Below, one piece after another: positions 26,201-36,768 of a stretch of DNA of 64,000 nt. Made by a program: the position numbers and the translations under genes. Position 1 is the stretch's first letter, and every line of letters begins with the position of its first letter. This DNA comes from Prinia subflava (Eukaryota; Chordata; Aves; Passeriformes; Cisticolidae), in contig NC_086247.1 in NCBI RefSeq assembly GCF_021018805.1, forward strand, positions 139,169,602 through 139,233,601, written 5' to 3'. A model generated the notes under the pieces. The model had not been told where the DNA came from. It was given only the letters and a program-made list of their open reading frames with translations, and did not search any database.

Positions 26201-29200
26201 TTCACCAGCAGTCTGTTTTGATTGAGCTGAGGAAGAGCAAAAACTGTCAGAACTTCATGTCTTGGTGTATGTAGCACCCTTTGAAAGGACAGCCTGATAT
26301 AAATCTGAGATTACACACCCTCACAATCAGCAGACTGCAGTCTCCCTTAGGGAAAGCCAACAAGTCATGGCCAAAAAAATCCATCAAAATTAAACTGTAT
26401 GTCATTCAGCAGAAGACCAAAGTGTGCTCAAAACTATAGAAACCAGTAACATTTTTGTAAAATCCCTATTTTCTATGGTTCATCCTAAATAACCACAAAC
26501 ATACGTATAAAAAACGTGAAGAGGCAAAGAAGCACAGGTACAACAGCAATGACATCAGTCTAAGCTGTAATTTGTCACCATACACCATTTTAATGGTGTT
26601 GGCCCTTTGAGAAAGGGAAAGATCCTTTGAAGAAGAGATATAGTCCTTTGCAATTGTCCTTAACAGCTGAATAATGCACTAAAAATTAAGACAATGCACC
26701 TTTGAGGGGTTTTTTGTATGGTTTCTGCTTCGGCGTCACATAAAACGATTCAGTAATTCCTACAGACATTTCAGCATTCAGCTACTGGTACCAGAGGGCT
26801 TCTGAAAAAGACTGAGCATGGAAACATAGCTCTAGCTGCTCTGCCACCCACACTGGAACAGCAAAACTGTTCCCTGGAACTGCACCTTACAACCAACCTA
26901 ATATCCCAAACCAATTTCAGTGATAGATCCTAGTAAGTCTGCCGGAAGTAGTTTCTTTCCCCCACAAATCTTTTACCTATCAAGCAAATTTTCCAAGCTG
27001 CTTTTCCATCTCTTTAGCACCTGCTCCTTCTGGCTAATACCCAAATGAGCCACAAGAATACTCCTGTCTCCCCAGTGACTTGCTGCAAGAGAGGCTCTTC
27101 AGCAGGGCTGAGACAGTCCAGCTCTGAGGCTCACCACATGACCTCTTCTTGGCATCAACCATGACACTGTTTCTAAACCAACAGTCCTGGAAAACAATAA
27201 ACTGCTAAGCCACAGAATGAAACAACATGATGCATACACAGAAATTAACATCTTATAGCATCCTCTAAAAATAAGTCACACTTCAAAAAAAAAGCATGTT
27301 TATGATTCAATACTCCTTAATTTTACTCTTTTTACGATTACATGAAAAAACCTCATCATTCCACAAAAAATAAAGGTTTAACCACAAATGAAGTGACCAC
27401 AATGCATTACAATTCTGAAAAATGTACTGAGCTGCTGATTATATGGTTTCCTTTCCATTTGTGCAACAATTCAAGGTGTACAGGCAGCTCAGTACTAAAC
27501 CTCTTCTGGTATGAGGACACTAGGCAGCCTCCCTTCAAGCAAGGCTTTCAGTACTGTATGGTCCTCAAAAAAGATGCAAGAAAAGAACCAAAGAGAAAAA
27601 GAACAGCTCACAGTTTAGGTGAGGAAAACATTCTTTCCTAAAATGGTAAAATACTGAAGTGACAAAGCAAAGACAGTCTCTCCTTAACTCATGTCCTTTC
27701 ACATCCTTGTTCAATACTCAGAAGAGTTCTACCACTGTTAGGTTTATGGTGCTTTGGTTACATCCTTGATATTAACAGCAAGATTATGATTATTGTTACA
27801 TAAACCACGCTAACATTTCCTACAACATTCAATTACGCTATAAATACTGATGAAACCAATCCTTTTAAAAAGTTATGCTTGAATACTACTGACACTAAGT
27901 TTAACCACCCAATTAGGGACAAACCAATACCAGCAAATACAATACTGTAATACAGTCAGTCAAAGACACACTTAATTAGCAAGGATGAACAGGATGGTTT
28001 CTACCCAATTTTCTATGGTTTCAGGAGGTGACAAGACCAACAGTGACAGAGCAAATACAATACAAAGACAACAGCATTCTCCAAACACCATTTTAAGCTG
28101 GCAGTAAGAGTCTTTGTTACACTAGCAAAGAAGGAATGACATTAAAAAGAAAACACATAACTTTTTATTTTTGAAATTAAAAAATAAAAAATAAAGATCT
28201 CTGTCATATAATTCAGTGGTGGTTACATTGTGAAGAAGTCTGTAATTCATTTAATTTCAACAACAACATGCAAATAATGCTCCATGAGAAAGGGCTCAAT
28301 TATTACTCAAGCAACACTGGTTCTCTTATTTGCCTATGTTAGTCTCGTAAAATATAAAGTCATGTTTTAAATTTGTTTTAAAAAATCTTTTTAAGTAAAA
28401 ACACATTCTGGATCTCTGTAAGTGAATTAAAACACCAACATAAAGTATTAAGTCTTAGCAAATAAGGCCAATGTCTTGTCTTGACTGCAAGTAAGGATGA
28501 GCATCAAAACATACTTACCTGCTGCTGGACTACTAATATCTTTCATGGAAATTATGAAAACAATTCATTTCACTGGAGTACAAGCCCAGTGGAGTACACC
28601 CTCAGTGACTTTAAAGAATTTTAAATGAGCAAATAAACAGCAACTCAAACACAGAGGCAAAAACTGTCTTTGTGTTCAGATGGACACAGAATCAAAATCT
28701 AAAGTACTCTGCAAAGATATTAACTGTAATCTTTCAACATACCCACCTTATACGTCCTGTTGCTGCTATGACCAATGAAACATTTCATCCATCTTAATTC
28801 CTATTTCAAGGAAAAAAAAACAAAGACAACAGAAAATTACAATATATCAGGAAATTCAGCAAAGGACAGAAAATCATATTTAATAGAAGAGATAAATGTT
28901 TTAGGAAATGGTAAATAAACAAGAATTTTACTAAAACACATTTACTTACTATACAATAGCATCACCTTTGAAGCATACCATACATAAAAAAGGACTTTAG
29001 ACTAGAGATTACAATAATAAATATCTGAATAAATATTGCTAAAATAATTGACAAAAGTTCTTACATTTCTGATTTTACCACACATTTTAAAAAATCCAAA
29101 GTTTTTTTAATTGCAACTGCAGTAATATTTCCAGTCAGCTTCCAATCCAAGTTCTACATTCAACATTTGGCTATTTCACTTTGACCTGACACTATCCCAC

Positions 29201-30579
29201 CTCCTTAGGCGTAAATAAATACATAAAACCATCACAAGTTTCATATAGACATTTAAAACATTAAACTACTTCTATAAATGTTTTACCTGAGCACATAAAA
29301 ATGCTTGAAACAGTCCAAGTCACTGATGAAGAACACTCCTCTCATCTAGCATAACATAATCCTTGAACCTGTACATGAAAAACAGATGTGTGACAATCAC
29401 TACAAATTTCTAAGGCTTCATGTGAAAAAGTCAGAAATATTTCATCTATGCTCTCCCTGTCATTGCTAGTTCTGATATTCTCACTCACAAATGAGATGCA
29501 GGAAATATAAGAAACTAGTATTTTCTTCTTCATTAAATGCTTTGAAAAACACTTCAATTACAACTTTAGCTACTGCACAATCTATTTCTTTAACAGCATG
29601 TCCAAAAGCTAAAAACATCTGCATAGTGCTGGTTTTCTTCTGCTCCTCCAGTCATCATTACACAAGAATATCCTTATAATTATATACGAAGAACTTTATA
29701 TCATTACGAAAAGTATTTTAAACATATAACTTTTCATACACTTTCTTTCTTCCTTTTCCTGTCTTTTGATAAACTCCAAGTTAGAAAAAATCCAATTCTT
29801 CTAGCTACTGAAGCAGAAAAAAATATGCACTCATCCCTGATATATTTTGCTTTACATAAAAATAACTTTGAAAAAGATTAACTTAAACTATTACTAAAAA
29901 TAGCTAGCTACAATCGGGGTATTGAAAAGACAAACAAAACAACAACAGCTCAGTATTTTGATTGCTGAATAGTTCTGAGGGGAAAAAAACTTCACATAAA
30001 CCACTGTGAGCCAAGGGAGCTGTGCGTTCCTGTTATCCTCCTCTTTCCTTCCAGCTAAGGAATAACATGAAAGACCACTTTTAATGGCATATTACAGGTT
30101 CAAATAAATAAGTACAAGAAAATTCAAGACTATAATTAGCTTAACTATACAGAATTTAAGGGCTAGGTTGTTGACTAAGACTTTATTAGATATTAAAAAG
30201 CTTTAACAAAAGTTAACTTAGAGAAGAAAGGAATTGAGCAAAAGATGTACTACATCAATCTTAATTTAGATATAGAACTAGGTAAATCTTTTAATAGAGC
30301 ATGACTTTTGGGCAAAATAAATTGAAAAAAGCCAATCTTTCGTATTATTTCAAATCTGCCATGCTGCAGACACTTGCACAGTCTTTCGAAAACTCTCCTA
30401 CGTGGCTTTAGAATGCTTCTCTCCTTATATTACCTATGCCAGACACATCGGATCACTTGGAATCTGAAATATGTTCCTGATGTCATTATTAAAAGTTCTA
30501 ATGGATTCATAAGCCTACACGTTAGTTATACACAAACACTACACCCATTTATTGCATCCATTTCTGCAGCCACGGGACA
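20218..30579. other. AT-rich non-coding DNA, likely intron of the CpG-island gene
   Basis: There are about 10 kb of AT-rich sequence without recognisable coding exons, RNA genes or repeats beyond short A/T runs. Its position directly downstream of the inferred minus-strand promoter at 31 kb makes a long first intron the simplest reading. That is inference from position only. Confidence 0.4.
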
Positions 30580-31660
30580 AACCCCTTTGGCTGTCAGTTC
30601 CTTCCAAACCGTGAGGAGCCCGAGAGGACTGCGCATCGTATTTGTACTTTTATGGAAGCAGCAGCGAGGTTATGAAACATCGCTCAGGTCCCGGAGTCAA
30701 GAGCTGGGCGCACAGCTCTGACTCACTCCCGCTGGCAAGGAGCGCACAGGAGGCAAAGGCCCAGCGCCACAGAACCTGGAGGCACCCACCGCCACCCCTC
30801 ACGCTCTATGGCCACCGCTGAAAAAAGCGTGAGCTGTACAAACCACCCCCGTGACTTGCAGGAAGCGGCCATACGCGGCCTTTCTGCGGTCTTTATTACA
30901 CCATCAGAACCGGCGGCGGCAGTCCCGCCCTCTCGCCGTTTCCGCACTCGCGGGGTGACGCTCCCGGCCGGGGCTCGGGTGGCCGCGCTGGCTCTGGGCT
31001 CACACGGCGCCCCCGGCCGAGCGCCGCGGGCCCCGCACCGCCGCTCCCGGGCTCCGGCGGCGGACACGGGCGGGCCCGTACACATCCCGGGGGACTCTGC
31101 CGAGCCCTCCGCGCCGCCCGGCGCCTCGGCCGAGCCCGAGCCCGTCCAGCTGTGCCGTGACGGGGCGAGCGAAGGGCCCCGCAGGCGCCCGGCCAGGAAC
31201 CCCTCGGGCTCACCGAGTGAGGGCCGGAGGAGGCGCCCGCCCCACCGGGAGCCGCCACCCCTGCGCCTCCTGCTTCCCGGCCCCGCGCCGCCAGCCGGCT
31301 CCGCAGGCGGGGAGAAGCGGGGCAGCCGCGCCCCGGCGCCGCCCGCCCCCAGCCCGGGCCGCGGCCCCACCGCCGCGGGGGGAAGGAACTTACGAACGCC
31401 CGCCGTGCCCGGTCCCGCCTCCGCGGCGCGGGGCGGCGGCGTCACCCCCGCGGGAAGGCGCAGGGCGGAGCCGCCGGCGGGCGGGGGTTGTCCGAGGGAA
31501 AGAGGCGGCGGGGCCGCGGCTGGTTCTGCGCCCCGGCTTCGGCGGCGCTGCTCCGGGGTGTGGGGCTCCGGCCTCGGGCACCGCTGCGCTGAGTGAGGCC
31601 TTCCCTCCCCGTCCCAGCAACTGGCGGGAGCGGGGGGAGCTGCGCTCCCAGCCCGTCCCC
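30580..31660. promoter_or_regulatory. CpG island, likely host gene promoter and first exon
   Basis: There is a sharp change from AT-rich flanks to dense CpG and G+C-rich sequence, strongest at about 30,890-31,620, with many GC boxes (CCGCCC or GGGCGG). An AP-1 site (TGACTCA) sits at 30,719-30,725 on its edge. Long open frames on both strands here are the expected by-product of high G+C and resemble no protein family I know. The island most likely marks the 5' end of a host gene, with the minus strand favoured by the donor-like site at 31,388-31,393. A plus-strand or bidirectional promoter is not excluded. Confidence 0.72.
31388..31393 (-). other. Candidate splice donor of a minus-strand first exon
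   Basis: On the minus strand the sequence reads GTAAGT, followed by a T, inside the CpG island. This would end a short, G+C-rich first exon lying to the right (about 31,394-31,620) and start an intron running leftward. A weaker alternative donor (GTGAGC on the minus strand) lies at about 31,208-31,213. No transcript evidence is available. Confidence 0.4.
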
Positions 31661-31796
31661 GAAACTGATGGTTGTGAGGCGGTGGGATGGGGGATTCGAG
31701 GGGCAGGTCAGAAAAGGGAATCTCTGAAAGTACAGGAACTGTGCTGGAAGAATAAGCGTAAGGGACTTGAAAGCACTGCGTCAGAGGGAGCGCAGA

Positions 31797-32207
31797 TGGC
31801 TGAACATGAGCCGGTTTGAGGGCCAGTGGCATCCGGGCCTGTATCAGCAGCAGTGTGGCCAGCAGGATGAGGACAGTGACTGTGCTGCTGTACTTGGCAG
31901 TGGTGAGGCCGTGTCTCAAGTGCTGGGCTTGGGTTTGGGGCCGTCTTTCTAAAGCAGACATTGAGGTGCTGCAGCATGTCCAGGGAAAGACAGGGAAGCT
32001 GGTGAAGCATCTGAAAGACAAGTCTGAGGAGGAGCAGCTGAGGGTGTTCAGTCTGGAGAAAAGAAGGAACAGGAAGGAGCTTATTGCTCTTTAGAGCTAC
32101 TTAAAAGGAGGCTGGAATGAGGTGGGGGCCAATCTCACAGGTAACAAATGATGGGACAAAAGGAAATGGCCTCAAAGTTGTGACAGGGAAGGTTTATTTT
32201 GGATATG
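31797..32207 (+). mobile_element. CR1 LINE fragment
   Basis: It matches the CR1 ORF2 end and 3' region: 'gctgaacatgagcc', 'agtgtggccagcaggatgag', 'gacattgaggtgctgcagc', 'gctggtgaagcatctg' and 'caaatgatgggacaaaagg'. It stops near 'ggtttattttggatatgaag' without reaching the CR1 terminus, so it is truncated at the 3' side or cut by the next insertion. Confidence 0.85.
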
Positions 32208-32261
32208 AAGCAAATAATCTTGAGTATCCTCACAGCCTCACACAGCTCATACAGGTAATCA

Positions 32262-33186
32262 GGTCCACATAGAATGACTTTATTAAAGGCAGGTCCTGAT
32301 TGACTGACTTGTTCCTCTGTGACAGGGTGACCCACCTAGTGGATGCAGGAAAGGCTGTGGATGTGTCTGCCTGGACATCAGTAAAGCTTTTGGTGTCATT
32401 TCCCACAGCATTCTGGAGAAACTACTGCTCATGGTTTGGACAGGTGTGCTCTTCACTGTGTAAAAAACCTGCCCAGATGGCCAGGCTTAGGGAGAGTTGG
32501 TGAATGGAGCTACATCCAGCTGGTTACCAGTGGCATTCCTCAGAGTTCAGTGTTGGGGTCAGGCACGTTTAATAACTTTATTCATGATCTGACTGAGGAG
32601 ACCAACACCCTCGGTTTACATATACGAGCTGAGCAGAAGTTTTGATCTACTGGAGGGTAGGAAGGCTCTGCAGAGGGGTCTGGGCAGGCTGGATCAATGG
32701 GGTGAGGCCAGTGGTACAAGGTTCAACAAGGCCAAGCGCCTGACCCTGCACTTGGGTCACAACAAACCTTGCAGTGCCACAGGCTGGGGAAGAGCAGCTG
32801 GAAAAGTGCCTGGTGGAAAAGGGGGTATTGATGGACAGCAGCTGAACATGAGCTAGTGAGTGCCCAGGTGGACATCAGTCTCTTTTGCCAAGTAACAAGA
32901 ACCAGGATGAGAGAACCAAATTGCTCCAGGGGAGGGTTAGATTGGATATGGATAAGAATTTCTTCTCCAGAAGGGTTTTTAAACAATGGAACAGGCTGCT
33001 AGGGGCAATGATGGAATCACCTGGAATAGCCTGGAGGTATTTAAAAGATGTTCAAAAAAGTGTTTGAATGACATTGGGCTTAGGGACATGGTATAGCAGT
33101 GGACTTCATAGTGCTGTGTTAACAGTTGGACTCGGTGATCTTAAAGTCTTTTCCAGTCTAAATGGTTCTATAATTCTGTGGTTCTC
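32262..33186 (+). mobile_element. CR1 LINE fragment with ORF2 remnant and 3' end
   Basis: It begins in the reverse-transcriptase part of CR1. The stretch at about 32,300-32,400 encodes a degraded DRVTHLVDAGKAVDV segment, which corresponds to the CR1 ORF2 region just before the fingers/palm motifs. It continues with a broken 'ggcattcctcagagttcagt' block and ends at 33,186 with the CR1 terminus ('ggactcggtgatcttaaag', 'ggttctataattctgtgg'). Several stops, frameshifts and an internal deletion near 32,880 make it inactive. Confidence 0.88.
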
Positions 33187-35257
33187 TGGAAGGAAAAATG
33201 AAAGGGTGACAGAAATAGGATGATATGGTATTTAAGAGAAGGCTGATAGAAGAAGTTATTTGGGCAGGAGAGAGGTGGGAAGGTGCAGAAGAAAGAAGGG
33301 AAGTGTAGAATCTGTAGGTGTGAAAAGAAAAGGGAAACAACATTCAGAATTTTTTAAAACCAACCTCTTTTTTTACCTTCTTCTAACCATCTTTTCTGCC
33401 ATGGAGATATTACTTGTGGGGAAGAAAAGGACTTCTGTCTGCACCACTTCAAAGTTTAATGGGCGTTGAGGCCACATCCTTTTCCAATTTCATCTTGTGA
33501 TGCAGGACTCCCTCCATCTTCACATGCTCCTCTTGCATGTGTTCTTCCAAGGCACCCCCATCTCCCATGAGCCTGCACTCAGCACAGCTTTCTGCTGTGC
33601 CCTTTGCTGGAAGAAGGGGTGACAGGGATCCCCTAGCCACAGCTGGAACAAAGAATCTGTGGAAAGCATTGACACAGCTTCTGGGAAGTGGGGGTAAGGG
33701 AAAGGAGGAAGTGGTGTGAAGCTAAGCATTTCATTCTGATGGATTTTGCTGTCATATCCTTAGCATCATGGTGCTGCTGTGATAATAAGTCCAAAAGCAC
33801 CAAAAGTGGCAGAATAAATTGGTATGGGAGAGGATAGAAGGAGTATGGAATGTCTTCCAAATATTTACATTTCTCTACATGTACCTAAAGCTGAAATTTG
33901 AACTGTGTAGGTATAGACAGTATGCTAACAATTAGAAATATATTTAAAATTAGTATATTTAAAATGTTTGTGCAATATTCTTAAAACCTGTCTCTGCAGC
34001 TCACTGCAAAGTGACAGCTAAGGAAGCAGATATCCTGAGTATCTGACACTTTTCTAATGTAGCCAAACAATAAAAAAAAGTTAAAAGTTTAGGCTCTTTT
34101 TGAGGTCAGATTTCCTGATATTAAATGTGAATTAGAATTCATGATTCTGAATATAAACACAGTTTTGTGAATGCAGTAACTGCATCTTGGCAAATGAAAT
34201 TTGTGGTGATAAAACAGGCAAACTGGCTCAAAGTCATTTCAGAACATTTATGATATGATACTTTCCTTCAGTCATGTGTTCCACTTGGAAGTTCTATATC
34301 TGAAATAACTGTTCTGGTGCTTCAGAATGCTTCCTTTAAAAGTCATTGACAATTTCAACAGGAACTGAAGTTTAAAAATAAACATACTTATTCTTCACCT
34401 TTATGTACCTACTAAAGCTGAAGTGGTCTGCAGTTACAGAGCTTATCAAATACAGTGAATTTGAAGGTGAGTTTTCCAAATGGTGTTAAATAATTATAAT
34501 TCCTTTTGGATTTATACAAGTCCTAACTGTTGCTTAAGCAAAAGTATTACTATGTCCATTGTATGTACTGCATTTCTGAACCACTGATGTGGCAAAATGA
34601 GCATATGATGGTTCTTGATATTTTACATGCCACTTGGAGAGACACAAAATATTCTTTCCAATGTATTCTTTCCAATGCACATTTATTTGTGCCTTTACCA
34701 ACTATTAGTTTTCATTTTAAAATAAAATTCTACAGTGGATTTATCTGTTGCTGGTGAAAAAGAAAAGAGATCTGATGACAATATAAACTTCATATATGGA
34801 CTGTTTTCAGTATTCAGAAAAGATCAGTCATTTCTAATAGAGAGTATATTACTTTTCCTCAAGCCTTACTTGATTATATACTCTAGAAACTTTGTGGCTG
34901 TGATAATTAATGTCAATCTGGAATATCAAGTTTTAAAACAACACTGGGAAAAATAATTCATTGTGACTAGTTGAAGAAAATATTTTTTGTGGTGTAGTAC
35001 CTCAACATCTGAGCTTATAATATTCAGTAGTACTGTTTCCTGAATATTTTTCAGCAAAATGTGTCAGTGATCTCAATTTTCTTTTACAGGCTTTTGTGAA
35101 AGAGTTTTTCTTAAAAGTGAAGTAATAGAATGAGTTCTTGCTTAGAATTGAAATTAAGCAGACTTTAGTCACCAATAAACAATACCATGGGAAAAAATGA
35201 AAGCCATGATATCTGAAGATAATACTTTCTCTTTTTGCAACCTACAGTGGTCAAGGA
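33187..35257. other. Host flank left of the provirus, non-coding
   Basis: No gene is recognised. Positions 33,430-33,800 are G+C-richer without an identifiable family. A 14-base motif (TATTCTTTCCAATG) is tandemly repeated around 34,648-34,677. This DNA is the pre-insertion host locus, which continues at 44,816. Confidence 0.4.
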
Positions 35258-35263
35258 GCTACT
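35258..35263. repeat. Target-site duplication, left copy (GCTACT)
   Basis: Six bases immediately before the first base of the 5' LTR are repeated exactly after the 3' LTR at 44,810-44,815. A 6-bp duplication is the usual length for alpha- and many betaretroviral integrases. It shows that this is an unrearranged single insertion. Confidence 0.95.
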
Positions 35264-35281
35264 TGTGGTGGTGTGGATGGT

Positions 35282-35292
35282 TGGACTTTCCC
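35282..35292 (+). promoter_or_regulatory. NF-kB/Rel-like site in U3
   Basis: TGGACTTTCCC differs by one base from the classic kappaB decamer. It recurs in the 3' LTR at 43,962-43,972. Binding is not shown by sequence alone. Confidence 0.35.
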
Positions 35293-35571
35293 CATTTCAG
35301 TATGTTAAACCTCAGTTGGACTCCACAAAGAAAGTTGGGACAGTGTAAGCAGGAACAAGCAGGTGCTGTGAAGGACTGTGACAAGGAAAAGAAGGACAGA
35401 CGAGGGAGAGGATTTAAAGAGAGAGACTTAAGGAAGAAGGAGAGGGTGCTGAAAGAAGGATATAGGAAAGAGGGTTTTGAGACAGAGAGAAGTTGAAAGA
35501 TATATGGGTGGTTTACCAAGTAGGAAGGATTTAGATATGTGAAAAAGATGAAAGGCTGGTGGGTCCTATAT

Positions 35572-35605
35572 TGTATGTTCTGTACAATGCTGTATGTTCT
35601 GTACA
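35572..35605 (+). promoter_or_regulatory. Direct repeat with two TGTTCT half-sites in U3
   Basis: A 15-base unit, TGTATGTTCTGTACA, occurs at 35,572-35,586 and 35,591-35,605, with a 19-base period. Each copy contains TGTTCT (35,576-35,581 and 35,595-35,600), the half-site of glucocorticoid/progesterone/androgen receptors, and a TGTACA palindrome. Hormone-responsive half-sites of this type occur in the mouse mammary tumour virus LTR. The function here is inferred. Confidence 0.45.
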
Positions 35606-35833
35606 CCCCCCCTTAATTGAAATTCATAAGTTGCTACATCCTCCCTACAAGTCCCTATTCCTAGCTCCCCTTGGTCACATGTTACCTTTTCCCCTCTTCC
35701 CGCCACTGTGTTATCCCTCCCCTATCCCCTAACTGGTTCAAGGCTTGCAACCCTTCCCCTTATCTCCCAAGTGTCAAGTTTCCATTGGTTGCCACAAAGA
35801 GGGACTCCCATTTCTCCTCCCCTACCCCGAAAG

Positions 35834-35840
35834 CATATAA
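35834..35840 (+). promoter_or_regulatory. TATA-like box of the 5' LTR promoter
   Basis: CATATAA lies about 77 bases upstream of the polyadenylation signal and about 50 bases downstream of an inverted CCAAT box. This is the normal spacing for a retroviral U3 promoter. The 3' LTR copy is at 44,514-44,520. Confidence 0.75.
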
Positions 35841-35910
35841 GCTGGTGCATTTCTTTGTTCGGTATCCAGTTCAGCCTGGTTCCACTTCGGTCTGGACAGT
35901 GCTCTGTTGG

Positions 35911-35916
35911 ATTAAA
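35911..35916 (+). promoter_or_regulatory. ATTAAA polyadenylation signal in the LTR
   Basis: ATTAAA is followed by a GT/CT-rich stretch. The copy at 44,591-44,596 in the 3' LTR would be the one used for proviral transcripts. Confidence 0.75.
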
Positions 35917-36131
35917 GTTGTGGTTCCTCTGTCTGGCTGGCTGGATCCTCCTTTCTCGCTCTTAGCGCGTCGCTTCAGTTATCCTACTGCCGTTCAAGCC
36001 TCTCCCAGGGCCAAGAACCCACAGGGCTGACCCCTTCGTTCCGCTGAGGGGCAGCTCGGATTCCGCTTGCTCCGGTGCCTGGGCTGGCTCGGGGCGAAGC
36101 CAAGGGGCTTTAGTAGCGGCACCGCGACAAG

Positions 36132-36153
36132 TGGCTGGCACCCCAGATGGGAC
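36132..36153 (+). promoter_or_regulatory. Primer-binding region
   Basis: Two TGG starts follow the LTR end, at 36,132 and 36,136. The second gives TGGCACCCCAGATGGGAC, which agrees with the tRNA-Lys1,2-type binding site at roughly 13 or 14 of 18 positions. The first gives no tRNA match I recognise. The region is certain by position; the tRNA is not. A short upstream ORF (ATG at 36,147, stop at 36,156-36,158) overlaps it. Confidence 0.55.
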
Positions 36154-36768
36154 CCTGAGGAGAAGCCTTGAGTCTCCGTGGAGGCTCTTGTCTTCCCTCT
36201 TTGTGGTCCCCGTAAGGATTGGCGGTGCTTGCACCAGGCGCGAGCACCGAAGAGTTTCAGATCCAGGGCAGTCCCACCGCTGCGAGTCGAGCAGCCTCTT
36301 CGGAGGAGCGCTCCTCGCAGATCCAGGAGGCAGCTTCGTCGGCAGCACTCCCGGCGAAGTCTTCTGTGCGCTGAGGGTTCCCCAAGACCGTAGGTAAGTA
36401 CCCTCCGTCGGGGGCACGCGATCAGGACCCCCTCTCCAAGCCACGGGGGAGGGCTCCGAGGAGAAGTCTGCGCAGGACCGGGGGGTTAACGCTTTTGTTC
36501 TCGCTCCCGGTTTGGTCGTGCCCAGGCGGTTTTCAGTTCTTTTCGTTCGGGTTTGTTTCGTTCGAGTGCTCCTGCCAGCTCTCGAGGGAGGCTCGGAGCT
36601 GGGGGAGAGTCGGGTTTTTGGGGACGTTGCGTGTGCCGCGCGCCGGGAGGATCAGTGGCTTTAGCGAGTGCAGGGTTGCCCGGTTTTTAAGTTGCGGCAG
36701 TTACGGTTTTCTGTTTGAGATTTAGTTGGTCCGGTCTTGGGTGAGGGTGGTTTTTCAACATCGGCGAG
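36154..36768 (+). other. Proviral 5' leader
   Basis: This is about 615 bases of G+C-rich, CpG-rich untranslated leader between the primer-binding region and gag. It holds the major splice donor at 36,393/36,394 and presumably the packaging signal, which I cannot delimit. Confidence 0.7.
36392..36399 (+). other. Major splice donor in the proviral leader
   Basis: AG/GTAAGT is a near-perfect donor, with the intron starting at 36,394, upstream of the gag ATG. Joined to the acceptor at 42,382-42,383 it would remove gag and pol and make an env mRNA. Confidence 0.75.

Larger units (their letters stand above)
35264..36129 (+). repeat. 5' LTR (866 bp)
   Basis: It starts TGTGGTGG and ends CGCGACA, and matches the 3' LTR base for base as far as I could compare by eye. 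Within it I see an NF-kB-like motif at 35,282-35,292 and a 19-base-period direct repeat at 35,572-35,605. An inverted CCAAT (ATTGG) lies at 35,784-35,788, a TATA-like CATATAA at 35,834-35,840, and an ATTAAA polyadenylation signal at 35,911-35,916 followed by a GT-rich stretch. By spacing, U3 is about 600 bases, transcription starts near 35,865, R is about 70 bases and U5 about 195. The U3/R/U5 borders are inferred. Confidence 0.97.

Noticed and set aside
30808..31819. 262- and 220-residue plus-strand frames in the CpG island
   Set aside because: Same reason: low-complexity G+C-driven frames without a recognisable protein family.
30723..32021. 432-residue open frame on the minus strand over the CpG island
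   Set aside because: Long frames are expected in very G+C-rich DNA, several overlap on both strands, the composition is Pro/Ala/Gly/Arg noise, and no domain is seen. The frame also crosses a splice-donor-like site and runs into a CR1.
35671..36030. 119-residue frame within each LTR (also 44,351-44,710)
   Set aside because: It starts at TTG rather than ATG, overlaps the TATA-like box and polyadenylation signal, and resembles no LTR-encoded protein such as a superantigen. Its identity in both LTRs only reflects LTR identity.
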